A DNA stretch of 64,000 nucleotides from Bacillus sp. Y1 (GTDB lineage Bacteria > Bacillota > Bacilli > Bacillales > Cytobacillaceae): contig NZ_CP030028.1 in assembly GCF_003586445.1 (NCBI RefSeq), positions 3,796,501-3,860,500 on the forward strand, written 5' to 3'. The translations under genes were made by a program, and so were the position numbers. Positions 41,758 to 49,241 of the stretch are shown here, piece by piece. The number at the start of each line of letters is the position of its first letter. The first letter of the stretch is position 1. The notes beneath the pieces are model-generated. The model saw only the letters and a list, made by a program, of their open reading frames with translations, searched no databases and was not told where the DNA came from.

Positions 41758-43909
41758 ACCACTCCTCGTCTTTTACTTTTTCGAGCCATCTTTCCGGATT
41801 CAACTCGACGTCACAGCGTACTGGACACACGAGTTTCACCGCTTGCTCCATCGTCGTTTTAATTTCGTCAAGTGCTTCGCGACTAATCTCGCGCGGACAA
41901 TCGAAAACCAGTTCGTCGTGAACCTGCAGTAAAATGTACGAATCATGCTTCGGCAGCACTTTCGCCAGGTCAACGATAGCTTTCTTCAGTATAGAGCCGG
42001 CGCTCGCTTGGATCGGAAAGTTACCGGCTTGCCTTTGAGCACCGAATACACGGAATCGTTCTTTCGATTTCACTTCGTTATGCAGGCGACGCTTTCTCCC
42101 GAAGATGTCTGTTACGAATCCTTGCTTCATTACTTTCGCATGCTGTTCGTCCATATAGCGCTTAATTCCCGGATAACCTTTGAAGTAGTCGTCGATAATT
42201 TTCTGTGCTTCTTGCTTCGATATTTCAAGCGTGTCGGAAAGTTTACCGGCACCCATTCCATAGACGATTCCGAAGTTTACTATTTTCGCTTGCTTACGGA
42301 ATTTTTGCTGAGGCGATCCGTCAACGTCCTTGTTCGCTTCAATATCTTCGTAACTGTACTTCCCGCTAATTAGCGATGCCGTTGTCGAGTGAATATCACG
42401 GCCAAGTTCGAACGCTTCAATTAACTTCGTTTCATTCGCCATGTGTGCTAATACTCTCAATTCGATTTGGCTATAATCTATCGAAACTAGGATTCGGTCA
42501 GCGTCCGTAGTCAGGAATAAATGACGTATCTCTGGTCGCTTAGCCGGAATCTGTTGCGTGTTCGGATCTTTACACGTAAAACGGCCAGTCGCAGCGCCCC
42601 AGGAGTTATGCCAAGGGTGAATCTTACCGTCGTATTTCACTTCTTTCGGAAGCTTTTGCGTAAAGGACGAACGTAGTTTTCCGATTTCCTTATATTCGAG
42701 AATCAACGGAACGACCGGATGCTCACGTTTAATCTTTTTCATAAAACGGCTATTCGTCGAACCTTTGCCATGATCCGTTAACTTTAAATCTACGAATAAC
42801 TTTCGGCTTAACTGAGCCGGCGAGTTAAGATTGATTTCTTCACCGAATTGCTCGGTAATCTTACGAAATAACTCCGACTCTTCAACCGCTAGCTTTGCGT
42901 CAAGTTCTCCCGCATGCTCAGTGTCGAAGCGAATACCGCGGATGTCCGATTTAATAAATTGTCTGCATACCGGCATTTCTACTTCGAATAACAGCCGCTT
43001 GATTTCCGCTAGGTTAGGAGTTTCTAAGTGACGCATAATCCAGTCGTAAAGAGCGAGTGTCTTTTCGGTATCACCTGCTCCATACGGTAATGCCACATTT
43101 AACGGAACCTCGTTAAATTGAACGTTTGGAAATAGTTCGTCAAAGTTGTCGCTCGGCTGTTTCAGCCAGTCTGTCAGCAAGTTCTTTAAACGGTGGTCAC
43201 GATTCTCATCGAGTGCCATCGCCATGATGCGAGTGTCAGCGTGTAAGGCGTCAACTAGGTTTAGACCGTACTTGACTGCTCCCCACTTACAGTCGAACGG
43301 AGCATTGTGCATTACGAGTTTCGCTGATAACAATGCTTTTTTAATAACCGCGATAATATGTTCAATCGGATAAAGGTTTAAGGGAGTTTTCTCCACGTGA
43401 TTTAACGGAACATAGTAACTGAACCTTCTAGTAGATACGGAGAACCCCGCAATGTTGCCGCGCCACGGGTCAAGTGCTCCGTTATTTTCGCCATATGTTT
43501 CACAGTCATAGGAAACTACGTCAGACGTTGGGATATCGTCAGCCATCCGTTGTAGTTTGTCGAGAGTATCTACCAGCACGTAATTGCTCGGCGTTTTCGC
43601 CACTAAGTCCGCCAACTTTTGCTCGCGCTGGCTTTCCGCTAACACTTTATATAACCGAAGCGCCTCCGCCTTGCTGAATCGTTTGGAAAGCGACGCGGGC
43701 TCTCTGCCTATAAGACCCGCATCCATTCCGTTTTTCACTTCGATTAGTCTCGCTTGATCAGTCGCCGAATTTTTCATAGCGAGTATCTTCGCCCACGTTT
43801 CCTCCAGGCTTTCGGTCGCCTCCGCTTTCTTCTTAGCTGCGTTCGCCACACGCTCCTTCGCGCCGTTGTCGATCGTTGTGTTTCCGATGTTTAATCGTAA
43901 TTGCATCAT
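41732..43909 (-). CDS. DNA polymerase, family A
   Basis: 725 residues. N-terminal 3'-5' exonuclease residues in SYDCETYGENN, HNAPFDCKW and YGAGDTEKTLALYDW; polymerase motif A VSIDYSQIELRVLAH, motif B KQAKIVNFGIVYGMG, motif C LQVHDELVFD. The Tyr in VYGMG and Asp residues are all present, so the enzyme should be active. Phage replicative polymerase. The 3' end is overlapped by an HNH gene. Confidence 0.96.
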   Translation of the reverse strand: MMQLRLNIGNTTIDNGAKERVANAAKKKAEATESLEETWAKILAMKNSATDQARLIEVKNGMDAGLIGREPASLSKRFSKAEALRLYKVLAESQREQKLADLVAKTPSNYVLVDTLDKLQRMADDIPTSDVVSYDCETYGENNGALDPWRGNIAGFSVSTRRFSYYVPLNHVEKTPLNLYPIEHIIAVIKKALLSAKLVMHNAPFDCKWGAVKYGLNLVDALHADTRIMAMALDENRDHRLKNLLTDWLKQPSDNFDELFPNVQFNEVPLNVALPYGAGDTEKTLALYDWIMRHLETPNLAEIKRLLFEVEMPVCRQFIKSDIRGIRFDTEHAGELDAKLAVEESELFRKITEQFGEEINLNSPAQLSRKLFVDLKLTDHGKGSTNSRFMKKIKREHPVVPLILEYKEIGKLRSSFTQKLPKEVKYDGKIHPWHNSWGAATGRFTCKDPNTQQIPAKRPEIRHLFLTTDADRILVSIDYSQIELRVLAHMANETKLIEAFELGRDIHSTTASLISGKYSYEDIEANKDVDGSPQQKFRKQAKIVNFGIVYGMGAGKLSDTLEISKQEAQKIIDDYFKGYPGIKRYMDEQHAKVMKQGFVTDIFGRKRRLHNEVKSKERFRVFGAQRQAGNFPIQASAGSILKKAIVDLAKVLPKHDSYILLQVHDELVFDCPREISREALDEIKTTMEQAVKLVCPVRCDVELNPERWLEKVKDEEWFGERDTLD

Positions 43910-43918
43910 ATCGCCTCC

Positions 43919-44140
43919 TTATTCGTCAGGCGCCTCAAGCACGTCCGTCGAAATGTTGTCGCGCATCTTATCGAAATAACACGCCTCATCGCAGTACCAT
44001 TCGCCGTCGACGTGGTCCTTGACGTATTCGCCACCGTCAAACAAGTCCGTTTCACAGTTGGCGCATAGTCTTACGCTGGCCGGTTCGGCTGGTGGCGTCG
44101 TTTTCCAACGGTCGTATTCGTATTCCCAGCGCTCCGCCAT
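43919..44140 (-). CDS. Small zinc-binding protein
   Basis: 73 residues from the ATG at 44140, coupled to the preceding gene by TAATG. Cysteines in LCANCETDLF and YCDEACYFDK form a likely zinc site. It precedes the polymerase gene by 10 bases. Function unknown. Confidence 0.75.
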   Translation of the reverse strand: MAERWEYEYDRWKTTPPAEPASVRLCANCETDLFDGGEYVKDHVDGEWYCDEACYFDKMRDNISTDVLEAPDE

Positions 44141-44676
44141 TAGCGATCGAACCTCGACTCGACTGGCGTGATTAACTTCATTTGCCCCAAATGCGAGAAA
44201 ACCTGCCCGCAAGCCTTAACGCGTAACTTCGCAAGCGAATCTTCGTCGTACACAATCTCACTGACAGTTCCTACAGGGTGACCACAAGTACTTGCGATAC
44301 ACTCGACAACGTCGCCTTCCTTAAACTCGTTAACCTTGCGCCCAATCTTCGCCCATTTGGCTTCGACTTGCTTGCGTTCGGCTTCTTCCGCAATCTCCTC
44401 TTCAGTCGCTTTACGCAATTCATCTTCGTAAAACCAATTTCCTGTGTCCGCTTCGTATGGCTGGCAATCCTGTGTGTCTTTAACGATTTTAACCACTCGG
44501 TTCTTCAAATGCTCACGTAACTCTCGAGGATTAACTACCATTGCGTAATCACCGGTTGTAAGTCGCTCTACTGTCTTGCAACACGCTTCCTCAATCGGAA
44601 ACTTTATGCCCATCGCCTTGAATTCTTCGATTGTACCTTCGATAACCGACCCGTTTTCTAAAGTAATTTTCGCCAT
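44140..44676 (-). CDS. Phage protein of unknown function
   Basis: 178 residues. MAKITLENGSVIEGTIEEFK at the start and EGDVVECIASTCGHPVGTVS near 120 look like small beta barrels (SH3-like), joined by a charged helix (KATEEEIAEEAERKQVEAKW). Function unknown. Confidence 0.72.
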   Translation of the reverse strand: MAKITLENGSVIEGTIEEFKAMGIKFPIEEACCKTVERLTTGDYAMVVNPRELREHLKNRVVKIVKDTQDCQPYEADTGNWFYEDELRKATEEEIAEEAERKQVEAKWAKIGRKVNEFKEGDVVECIASTCGHPVGTVSEIVYDEDSLAKLRVKACGQVFSHLGQMKLITPVESRFDR

Positions 44677-44678
44677 TA

Positions 44679-45095
44679 TTAAACCGCCTCCGCTTCGTTC
44701 ATTTGATTTACGCCAGCCAACGTCTCAATTCCCGTCGATAATTTCGTCCACTTTTCGCTCAGTGCGTGCGCTGGACACCAGTACTCGCTAAGCTCCCGGT
44801 TTTCGAACATATACACTTCGCCATCAAGCACCGCGATAAACAAGTCGCAGTCCTCCTTGTCGTAAGGCTTGCCGTTATTCTTGCGGGCATACGCTACGAC
44901 TTCACCGTTGCGATCATCGCGTGCACGCGCGCTTTTAATTTGAATACGCAGCCACTCCATTGTGCCTGGCGCCCTTGCGAGAAGGTCGAACGGCTCGGGA
45001 GCGATAGGCTCCGCAACCGAATAACCGTTAGCAAGTAGCGCCGTTTGAGCGAGCAGTTCCGAATGGCGTCCTTTTGTAATCGTGCTGTGCGCCAT
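44679..45095 (-). CDS. PD-(D/E)XK-type nuclease-like protein
   Basis: 138 residues from the ATG at 45095 (GGGAGGCGA site). KGRHSELLAQTALLANGYSV then PFDLLARAPG...IQIKSAR gives the E...D...xxK layout of small restriction-endonuclease folds (PDDEXK_5-like). Possibly a resolvase or repair nuclease. The start overlaps the stop of the small membrane protein at 45095-45250. Confidence 0.72.
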   Translation of the reverse strand: MAHSTITKGRHSELLAQTALLANGYSVAEPIAPEPFDLLARAPGTMEWLRIQIKSARARDDRNGEVVAYARKNNGKPYDKEDCDLFIAVLDGEVYMFENRELSEYWCPAHALSEKWTKLSTGIETLAGVNQMNEAEAV

Positions 45096-45250
45096 TATTT
45101 CGCCTCCCGCATTTGTTCTCGCGTTAACCATACCTCGTATAGAACCGTTAATACTAGCCAGAATATCGCCTTATCAAGGGAATCCGTTACGATGTGGTAG
45201 CCCGTTATAACTAGCGTAATTAGCGATAGTACGTTTAATAAAACCTTCAT
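45095..45250 (-). CDS. Small two-segment membrane protein
   Basis: 51 residues (MKVLLNVLSLITLVITGYHI ... WLVLTVLYEVWLTREQ), two hydrophobic segments. TAGGAGG is 7 bases before the ATG, and its stop overlaps the next ATG by one base. Function unknown. Confidence 0.78.
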   Translation of the reverse strand: MKVLLNVLSLITLVITGYHIVTDSLDKAIFWLVLTVLYEVWLTREQMREAK

Positions 45251-45261
45251 CTTACCGCCTC

Positions 45262-46032
45262 CTAGAATTCGAAGTTATCTTCTTTTAAATCAGTTCCGCC
45301 TTCGTTGTTTCCGCCAATGCTCAGTCCGATTAGCGTAATATCGAAGCCCGCCGCGACTAGGTTTTCCGTCATTTCCTTTTCGTCGGCTTCGTACAATAAC
45401 CCGTCAAACAGTGTCATATCGAAAGTGGCATCTGCTAGTTTCGCAAAGTTTTCGCGCTCCTTATCGCTCAGGTCTTCGTCCATGTCGATGATTGGCGATA
45501 GGCTTACGACGGTTGCCGTTGACGATCCGCTCTTACTTAATTCGAACGCCAGCTTGCCGAGTTTCGCTTCGTATTTCTTGATGACTGCGTGTACGCCTTG
45601 CGCCTGCTTTTTCGATAGGTCAACGATAATTGGCTCGCCCGTTGCTAAGTCGATGAATCCGAGCGCAAATCGTTCCTTGGCGCGATACTTCGCTGCTTCC
45701 GCTTTGTACTCCTCGACTTTTGCCGTTTGGCCCGCGTCCTCAGCTTTGCGACGAAGTTCGTTGTAATAGTTGCTTGCGAGATCCCATGGCGTAAAGTTTG
45801 ATTCCGCAAAGCCGCGCGCATTTCGTACGCTTGGATTTTTCGCCACGAACGAGTTGACTTTCTTGAAGATTCCGTAAGAGTAGAATCGGATTAGATCAGC
45901 CGTTCCAAGTACGCGCACCTTATAAGAAGTGCCGGACTTGAACGATGCGAATTCGGCTTTACTTCCGTTGCCCCCTTCGTTTGTTGCGTTGAGCGAGTTT
46001 AGAGCGTCAGCTCCGCTTAAAAATTGACTCAT
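45262..46032 (-). CDS. Single-stranded DNA-binding-like protein
   Basis: 256 residues from the ATG at 46032 (AAGGAGG 10 bases before). SYKVRVLGTADLIRFYSYGI early and a very acidic C-terminal tail (TDLKEDNFEF) are typical of phage SSB proteins that interact with polymerase through the tail. It is at the head of the polymerase operon. Identification is from layout, so moderate. Confidence 0.68.
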   Translation of the reverse strand: MSQFLSGADALNSLNATNEGGNGSKAEFASFKSGTSYKVRVLGTADLIRFYSYGIFKKVNSFVAKNPSVRNARGFAESNFTPWDLASNYYNELRRKAEDAGQTAKVEEYKAEAAKYRAKERFALGFIDLATGEPIIVDLSKKQAQGVHAVIKKYEAKLGKLAFELSKSGSSTATVVSLSPIIDMDEDLSDKERENFAKLADATFDMTLFDGLLYEADEKEMTENLVAAGFDITLIGLSIGGNNEGGTDLKEDNFEF

Positions 46033-46189
46033 ACGTATTGCCTCCTTGCCTTTCGGCGTTATATTCGAGTGCCGGATAATTCCCGCGCCCGTGGTCGCCC
46101 CGAAGCGCATAGTCCTGAACGTTGTGCTGACCAACTTTTGCTAGCCCGCTTACGTTAGCGCTTGTTTCGGTGCGTTCACCGACGCAGGC

Positions 46190-46297
46190 TTATTTCGCCC
46201 GCGCTTGCTGATTCCCGTAAAACTTAACGTACATCGCTTCGATTTGTTTGCGTTTCTTTTTGCGCTTAATTGCGTCAATAGTAACAACGTTATTCAC
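46190..46297 (-). CDS. 35-residue basic protein
   Basis: MNNVVTIDAIKRKKKRKQIE... ends NQQARAK. GTG start with AAGGAGG 9 bases before, overlapping the end of the 28-residue gene. Strongly basic, so it might bind nucleic acid. Confidence 0.62.
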   Translation of the reverse strand: MNNVVTIDAIKRKKKRKQIEAMYVKFYGNQQARAK

Positions 46298-46376
46298 TTG
46301 CGCCAGCCTCCTTCCAGACGGTGCGGAAGATGTACGACAGGGCTACGACTGAAAATACGATAGCGAATTCGGTCAT
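46290..46376 (-). CDS. 28-residue membrane peptide
   Basis: MTEFAIVFSVVALSYIFRTV then WKEAGASE: one hydrophobic segment and a charged tail. Its ATG overlaps the previous stop (ATGA), and the ribosome site of the next gene is inside it. A real coupled mini-gene is likely from spacing alone. Confidence 0.58.
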   Translation of the reverse strand: MTEFAIVFSVVALSYIFRTVWKEAGASE

Positions 46377-46537
46377 GCGAGGCGCACCGCCTTTAGTGAC
46401 GGCATTTTATCGACATCAATCGGACGACCTTCGTAATAACGCACAGGATCGAGGTTTAACCGTTGAATTTTTCGGGTAAATAACGAATTAATACGAGCGT
46501 TAGGGTCATACTTTATAGTAGAAGATGATTTGCGCAT
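46373..46537 (-). CDS. 54-residue basic protein
   Basis: MRKSSSTIKYDPNARINSLF ... SLKAVRLA. Good GGAGG site before the ATG. First gene after the hairpin region downstream of the sigma gene. Function unknown. Confidence 0.68.
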   Translation of the reverse strand: MRKSSSTIKYDPNARINSLFTRKIQRLNLDPVRYYEGRPIDVDKMPSLKAVRLA

Positions 46538-46595
46538 TGGCGAAAACCTCCGTAAATGGTTGATTTTTGTTACGATATAGCGTAAAATTTTCTAC

Positions 46596-46677
46596 GTTGA
46601 CTATGGTCAACTGACGTTAAACAACGTATAATGAGAATGAGCCTCAATACGACACAATGCCTAAGTGCCATATTGAG
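46596..46677. promoter_or_regulatory. Region with two small palindromes and a long hairpin
   Basis: GTTGAC-TATG-GTCAAC (46596-46611), ACGTT-AAAC-AACGT (46614-46627), and a 13-base-pair stem with a 9-base loop at 46643-46677 (CTCAATA... paired with ...TATTGAG; two or three G-U pairs in the minus-strand RNA). None has a T-run. The place, between the sigma gene and the next operon, suggests operators or a structured leader RNA. Confidence 0.55.
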
Positions 46678-46689
46678 AACTCGTTACTA

Positions 46690-47316
46690 TTAAAGCGCAA
46701 CTAAATAGTCGTGATAATCTCCGAACTGTTTAGAATCAAACTTGCCGGCCAGGCGTTTGAATGTGCGTGATACTTGTTTGTGGTCAAGACCGAGGTAATT
46801 TCCGATTGCCGTCGGAGTTTTTAAATCGGTTGCGAGATACGATTGAACGATTGCCGTCGTCCTTTCGTTCTCACCGCGAACCAAGAAGTCGATCAGTTGC
46901 CGCTGGTCGTCTTTTTGTTTTGCGCCGATAAAATCTTCGAATCTGTAGTCATCAGCGAGTTCCAAGGTTGCCGCCTCTTCTTCGCCCTCTCGCTCGATTT
47001 CGTACTGTTCATACGCTCGACGAGTTTTTAACTTTCGCAGTAACGACTTGTATCGATTATTTAATGATCGATTAAATAACTTTACGAAGTCTCCTCCGTC
47101 TCTCTCTACGACATCTAGTGATTTGAGCAGCGTATCGTGGAAAAGATCCATCATGTCGTGATCGTTAGCCATAAAAGTCGAAGATGACCAGTAGCTCAGT
47201 TTCGGCTGATACTCGGAAAGTAAGTCTCGGTAAATGTTCGTGAAATCCGATTCGCTCTTTGCTCCGATGTACTGCGTTACTGCGTGATTGATATTAAGTT
47301 TTTGTTGTTGGTTCAT
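46690..47316 (-). CDS. Phage-encoded ECF-like RNA polymerase sigma factor
   Basis: 208 residues. Region 2-like helix in DHDMMDLFHDTLLKSLDVVE and NNRYKSLLRKLKTRRAYEQY (about 55-110), and region 4-like helix-turn-helix near the C-terminus (KTPTAIGNYLGLDHKQVSRT). Length and two-domain structure fit ECF or ECF-like phage/plasmid sigma factors. ATG with GGGAGGAAA. A TGTCCG-N16-CGTCAA element begins 34 bases upstream of the start, and CGTC is a common -10 core of ECF sigma factors, so it probably drives its own gene. The direct neighbour is the arbitrium pair. Confidence 0.82.
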   Translation of the reverse strand: MNQQQKLNINHAVTQYIGAKSESDFTNIYRDLLSEYQPKLSYWSSSTFMANDHDMMDLFHDTLLKSLDVVERDGGDFVKLFNRSLNNRYKSLLRKLKTRRAYEQYEIEREGEEEAATLELADDYRFEDFIGAKQKDDQRQLIDFLVRGENERTTAIVQSYLATDLKTPTAIGNYLGLDHKQVSRTFKRLAGKFDSKQFGDYHDYLVAL

Positions 47317-47349
47317 TTAATTTCCTCCCTAATGTTGTTTACATACTGT

Positions 47350-47377
47350 TTGACGCACCAGTTTTCTTTTTCGGACA
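47350..47377 (-). promoter_or_regulatory. Sigma-type element C, upstream of the sigma gene
   Basis: Minus-strand TGTCCG (47377-47372), 16 bases, CGTCAA (47355-47350). The sigma gene ATG is at 47316, leaving about 25 bases of 5' leader with the ribosome site. Suggests positive autoregulation. Confidence 0.78.
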
Positions 47378-47487
47378 CTTTCTTTAAAAATTCTTTTAAT
47401 TTATTTTGGTGCGTGTCTACATAAACAAATATAGCACGGACAATTGGTAATATGTAGAAAGTAAAGAATCTTCCAATTCTGATACTT

Positions 47488-47522
47488 TGTTTACTACAGT
47501 GAACAGTTTACTAAAGTGTACA
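47488..47522. promoter_or_regulatory. Two tandem 18-bp palindromic operators (O1, O2)
   Basis: O1 TGTTTACT-AC-AGTGAACA (47488-47505) is a near-perfect palindrome. O2 (47505-47522) differs by few bases; they repeat every 17 bp. They lie between the aimP terminator and the sigma gene leader. A third copy, O3, is at 48950. Candidate sites of the 48993 regulator or of AimR. Confidence 0.72.
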
Positions 47523-47532
47523 TTTCTCCTTC

Positions 47533-47561
47533 AAAAAGAAAAGACAGCCGCGAGGGCTGCC
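47533..47561 (-). terminator. Terminator after aimP
   Basis: Minus-strand GGCAGCC-CTCGC-GGCTGTC followed by TTTTCTTTTT, 28 bases after the aimP stop. It separates the arbitrium genes from the sigma gene unless antiterminated. Confidence 0.85.
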
Positions 47562-47588
47562 GTAAATCACAGTTCATTTCCTATATTA

Positions 47589-47726
47589 TTAACCTCCAAC
47601 TTTTTCGGAAGCTACTTCTACTCCTCCAGTATCAAAGCCTGCTGCTTCTTCTTGACCAATGTTAAGCGCTAATGGAATTGCAACCAATACTGACGCGATT
47701 AAAACACCTAATAAAATTTTCTTCAA
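47589..47726 (-). CDS. aimP: AimP-like arbitrium peptide precursor
   Basis: About 45 residues from a TTG at 47726 (9 bases after GGGAG); an ATG at 47735 is directly at the ribosome site. LKKILLGVLIASVLVAIPLA is a secretion signal, followed by GQEEAAGFDTGGVE and the C-terminal end VASEKVGG. AimP precursors have this size and layout, and the mature signal is the last six or so residues (here possibly SEKVGG). It overlaps the 3' end of the aimR-like gene by 65 bases, the known order of arbitrium systems. Confidence 0.8.
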   Translation of the reverse strand: MKKILLGVLIASVLVAIPLALNIGQEEAAGFDTGGVEVASEKVGG

Positions 47727-48876
47727 ATTCAACATCTCCCTTAGTTTCGATTTTAAGATCAATCATTTCATCAATCATACTAGAAGTTTCGCCTAACTTC
47801 TTTGCTTCCCTGGCGGCCAAACTAGCGAAGAAATAGTTAGACTGTTTGAAAAATGTTTTGCGACACTCGTGCATTTTCTCTAAGGAGTTCTTTGCGATCG
47901 CATTTAGTAAGACTAAGAATTCATCATCGCCTTGCTGGAAAATCGCCTCCTTGATTAGTTTTAGTTCGAATTCGCTTCCTTTATTATTCTGGAGTCTTAA
48001 TAGTATCGGGTCAGAATCTGAGGCTAATGGAACATTAAGATAAAGTTTTGCGAAATCCAAGTCACGTCGAGCGTTATCGATCAAGTCTTGCTCGCCCATG
48101 CTTTGAGTGATTTCGTATCTTGATTGAAGATATTTTATGGCCTTTTCTTTATCTTCTGTCAAGTACGTCATCCCCAATATGTATGACGCACTGGAAACTG
48201 TTTTCGGACAAATATTTGCATTAATTATTAAATTTGCATAAAAACGAGCTGATTTTATATCGTTTAAATGCCTACTTACATGGCCTAAAACCTCAGCTAA
48301 TCTGTGTAGATAGCATTCTTTAATGAAAAGTTGTCGATCGCTTAATTTCTTGATGGAGGCTAGTGCTTCTTGTGCTGTTTCAAGCATTAGGTGATATTTT
48401 TCGTTGTAGTAGTAGTTATAACACTTGATGATTTCGGATAGAATCGCAATTTCACCTTTAAATTGGCCTGCTTTATTTAAACGGTCAATCAGGTCTTTAG
48501 CGCCTATCTTATTTATGTAAAAGTCATAGAGGATTGTGTAGATGGCAACGTGCTTCGAGAGAGATTTATCGTCTTGATACTTATCAATTATCTGCTTTAA
48601 TAAGGATTTATTCCGAGTAATTGACGCATATTCAAAACTTTGCTTTATGGATTCTGTTGTATTAAAACGCAAACACCAGCTATCCATAACTTCTTTTTGA
48701 TTATGTGGATATAAAACGAATGATAATCGTAGGTATTTACGAAAACTAAGTTGGCCGTTTAAATGGAAATGGGACATCTCTTGTTTAGTACAACCGATAA
48801 TGTCTGCAACTTTATTGTAGGTTAAATAATTATGATCTTCGATTGTATGACAAATTTCCTTGTGTAATTTGTGCAT
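47662..48876 (-). CDS. aimR: AimR-family arbitrium receptor/regulator
   Basis: 404 residues. N-terminal helix-turn-helix (NKVADIIGCTKQEMSHFHLN, about 20-40), then alpha-helical TPR-like repeats to the end, as in AimR/Rap-type peptide receptors. Length (about 380-405) and adjacency to a small secreted-peptide gene support AimR. In known systems AimR without peptide activates lytic genes and peptide binding turns it off. The last 22 codons overlap aimP. ATG with AAAGGGGA. Divergent from two Cro/CI-type genes. Confidence 0.85.
   Translation of the reverse strand: MHKLHKEICHTIEDHNYLTYNKVADIIGCTKQEMSHFHLNGQLSFRKYLRLSFVLYPHNQKEVMDSWCLRFNTTESIKQSFEYASITRNKSLLKQIIDKYQDDKSLSKHVAIYTILYDFYINKIGAKDLIDRLNKAGQFKGEIAILSEIIKCYNYYYNEKYHLMLETAQEALASIKKLSDRQLFIKECYLHRLAEVLGHVSRHLNDIKSARFYANLIINANICPKTVSSASYILGMTYLTEDKEKAIKYLQSRYEITQSMGEQDLIDNARRDLDFAKLYLNVPLASDSDPILLRLQNNKGSEFELKLIKEAIFQQGDDEFLVLLNAIAKNSLEKMHECRKTFFKQSNYFFASLAAREAKKLGETSSMIDEMIDLKIETKGDVEFEENFIRCFNRVSIGCNSISA
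48183..48210 (-). promoter_or_regulatory. Sigma-type element E inside aimR: TGTCCG-N16-CGTCAT
   Basis: Minus-strand TGTCCG (48210-48205), 16 bases, CGTCAT (48188-48183), with the same flanking AAAA and GTG as elements C and D. One mismatch in the second box. It would start an mRNA in aimR that leads to aimP. Confidence 0.55.
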
Positions 48877-48937
48877 TAATTATTGTCCCCTTTCAAAAAT
48901 CTTGTTAAATATTTCCGTTCTTTCTGATATAATTAGA

Positions 48938-48967
48938 TTGTACTACAAATGTTCACTAAAGTATACA
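48938..48967 (+). promoter_or_regulatory. Promoter of the plus-strand regulator with operator O3
   Basis: TTGTAC (48938-48943), 18-base spacer, TATACA (48962-48967). O3 TGTTCACT-AA-AGTATACA (48950-48967) covers the spacer and -10, so a bound repressor would block transcription. The aimR start is on the other side, so O3 could serve both genes. Confidence 0.7.
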
Positions 48968-48992
48968 TATAAAATGGAAGGATGTGTATAAA

Positions 48993-49205
48993 ATGATAGA
49001 TTTTTCACCACTTCGTAAAACATTAGAAGAGAAAAATATGGTTATTAGTGATATGCGCGACAAAATCCTTCATCCAAAGACCATTGCAACTATTAACAAA
49101 AACGGTGACGTTAACCTAAGCACGATTGAAAAAATCTGTTTATTTCTCGACGTACCGATTGAAAAAGTAGTCCGTTTTACTACCGACGGCTCTAAAACGA
49201 AATAA
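48993..49205 (+). CDS. Small Cro/CI-type HTH regulator
   Basis: 70 residues from the ATG at 48993. Helix-turn-helix pattern in LRKTLEEKNMVISDMRDKIL ... TIATINKNGDVNLSTIEKIC with a C-terminal FLDVPIEKVVRF, as in HTH_26-type small repressors. O3 in its promoter suggests self-regulation. Probably part of the lysogeny switch. Confidence 0.8.
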   Translation: MIDFSPLRKTLEEKNMVISDMRDKILHPKTIATINKNGDVNLSTIEKICLFLDVPIEKVVRFTTDGSKTK

Positions 49206-49241
49206 TAGAGGTGAAGCACCACGTTAGAAGTCGGAAGGTGC

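Noticed and set aside
46033..46134. Upstream extension of the SSB-like gene by 34 codons
   Set aside because: AAGGAGG lies just before the ATG at 46032, and no ribosome site exists for the longer form.
46643..46677. 13-bp stem as an intrinsic terminator of the sigma gene
   Set aside because: There is no T-run on either strand after the stem.
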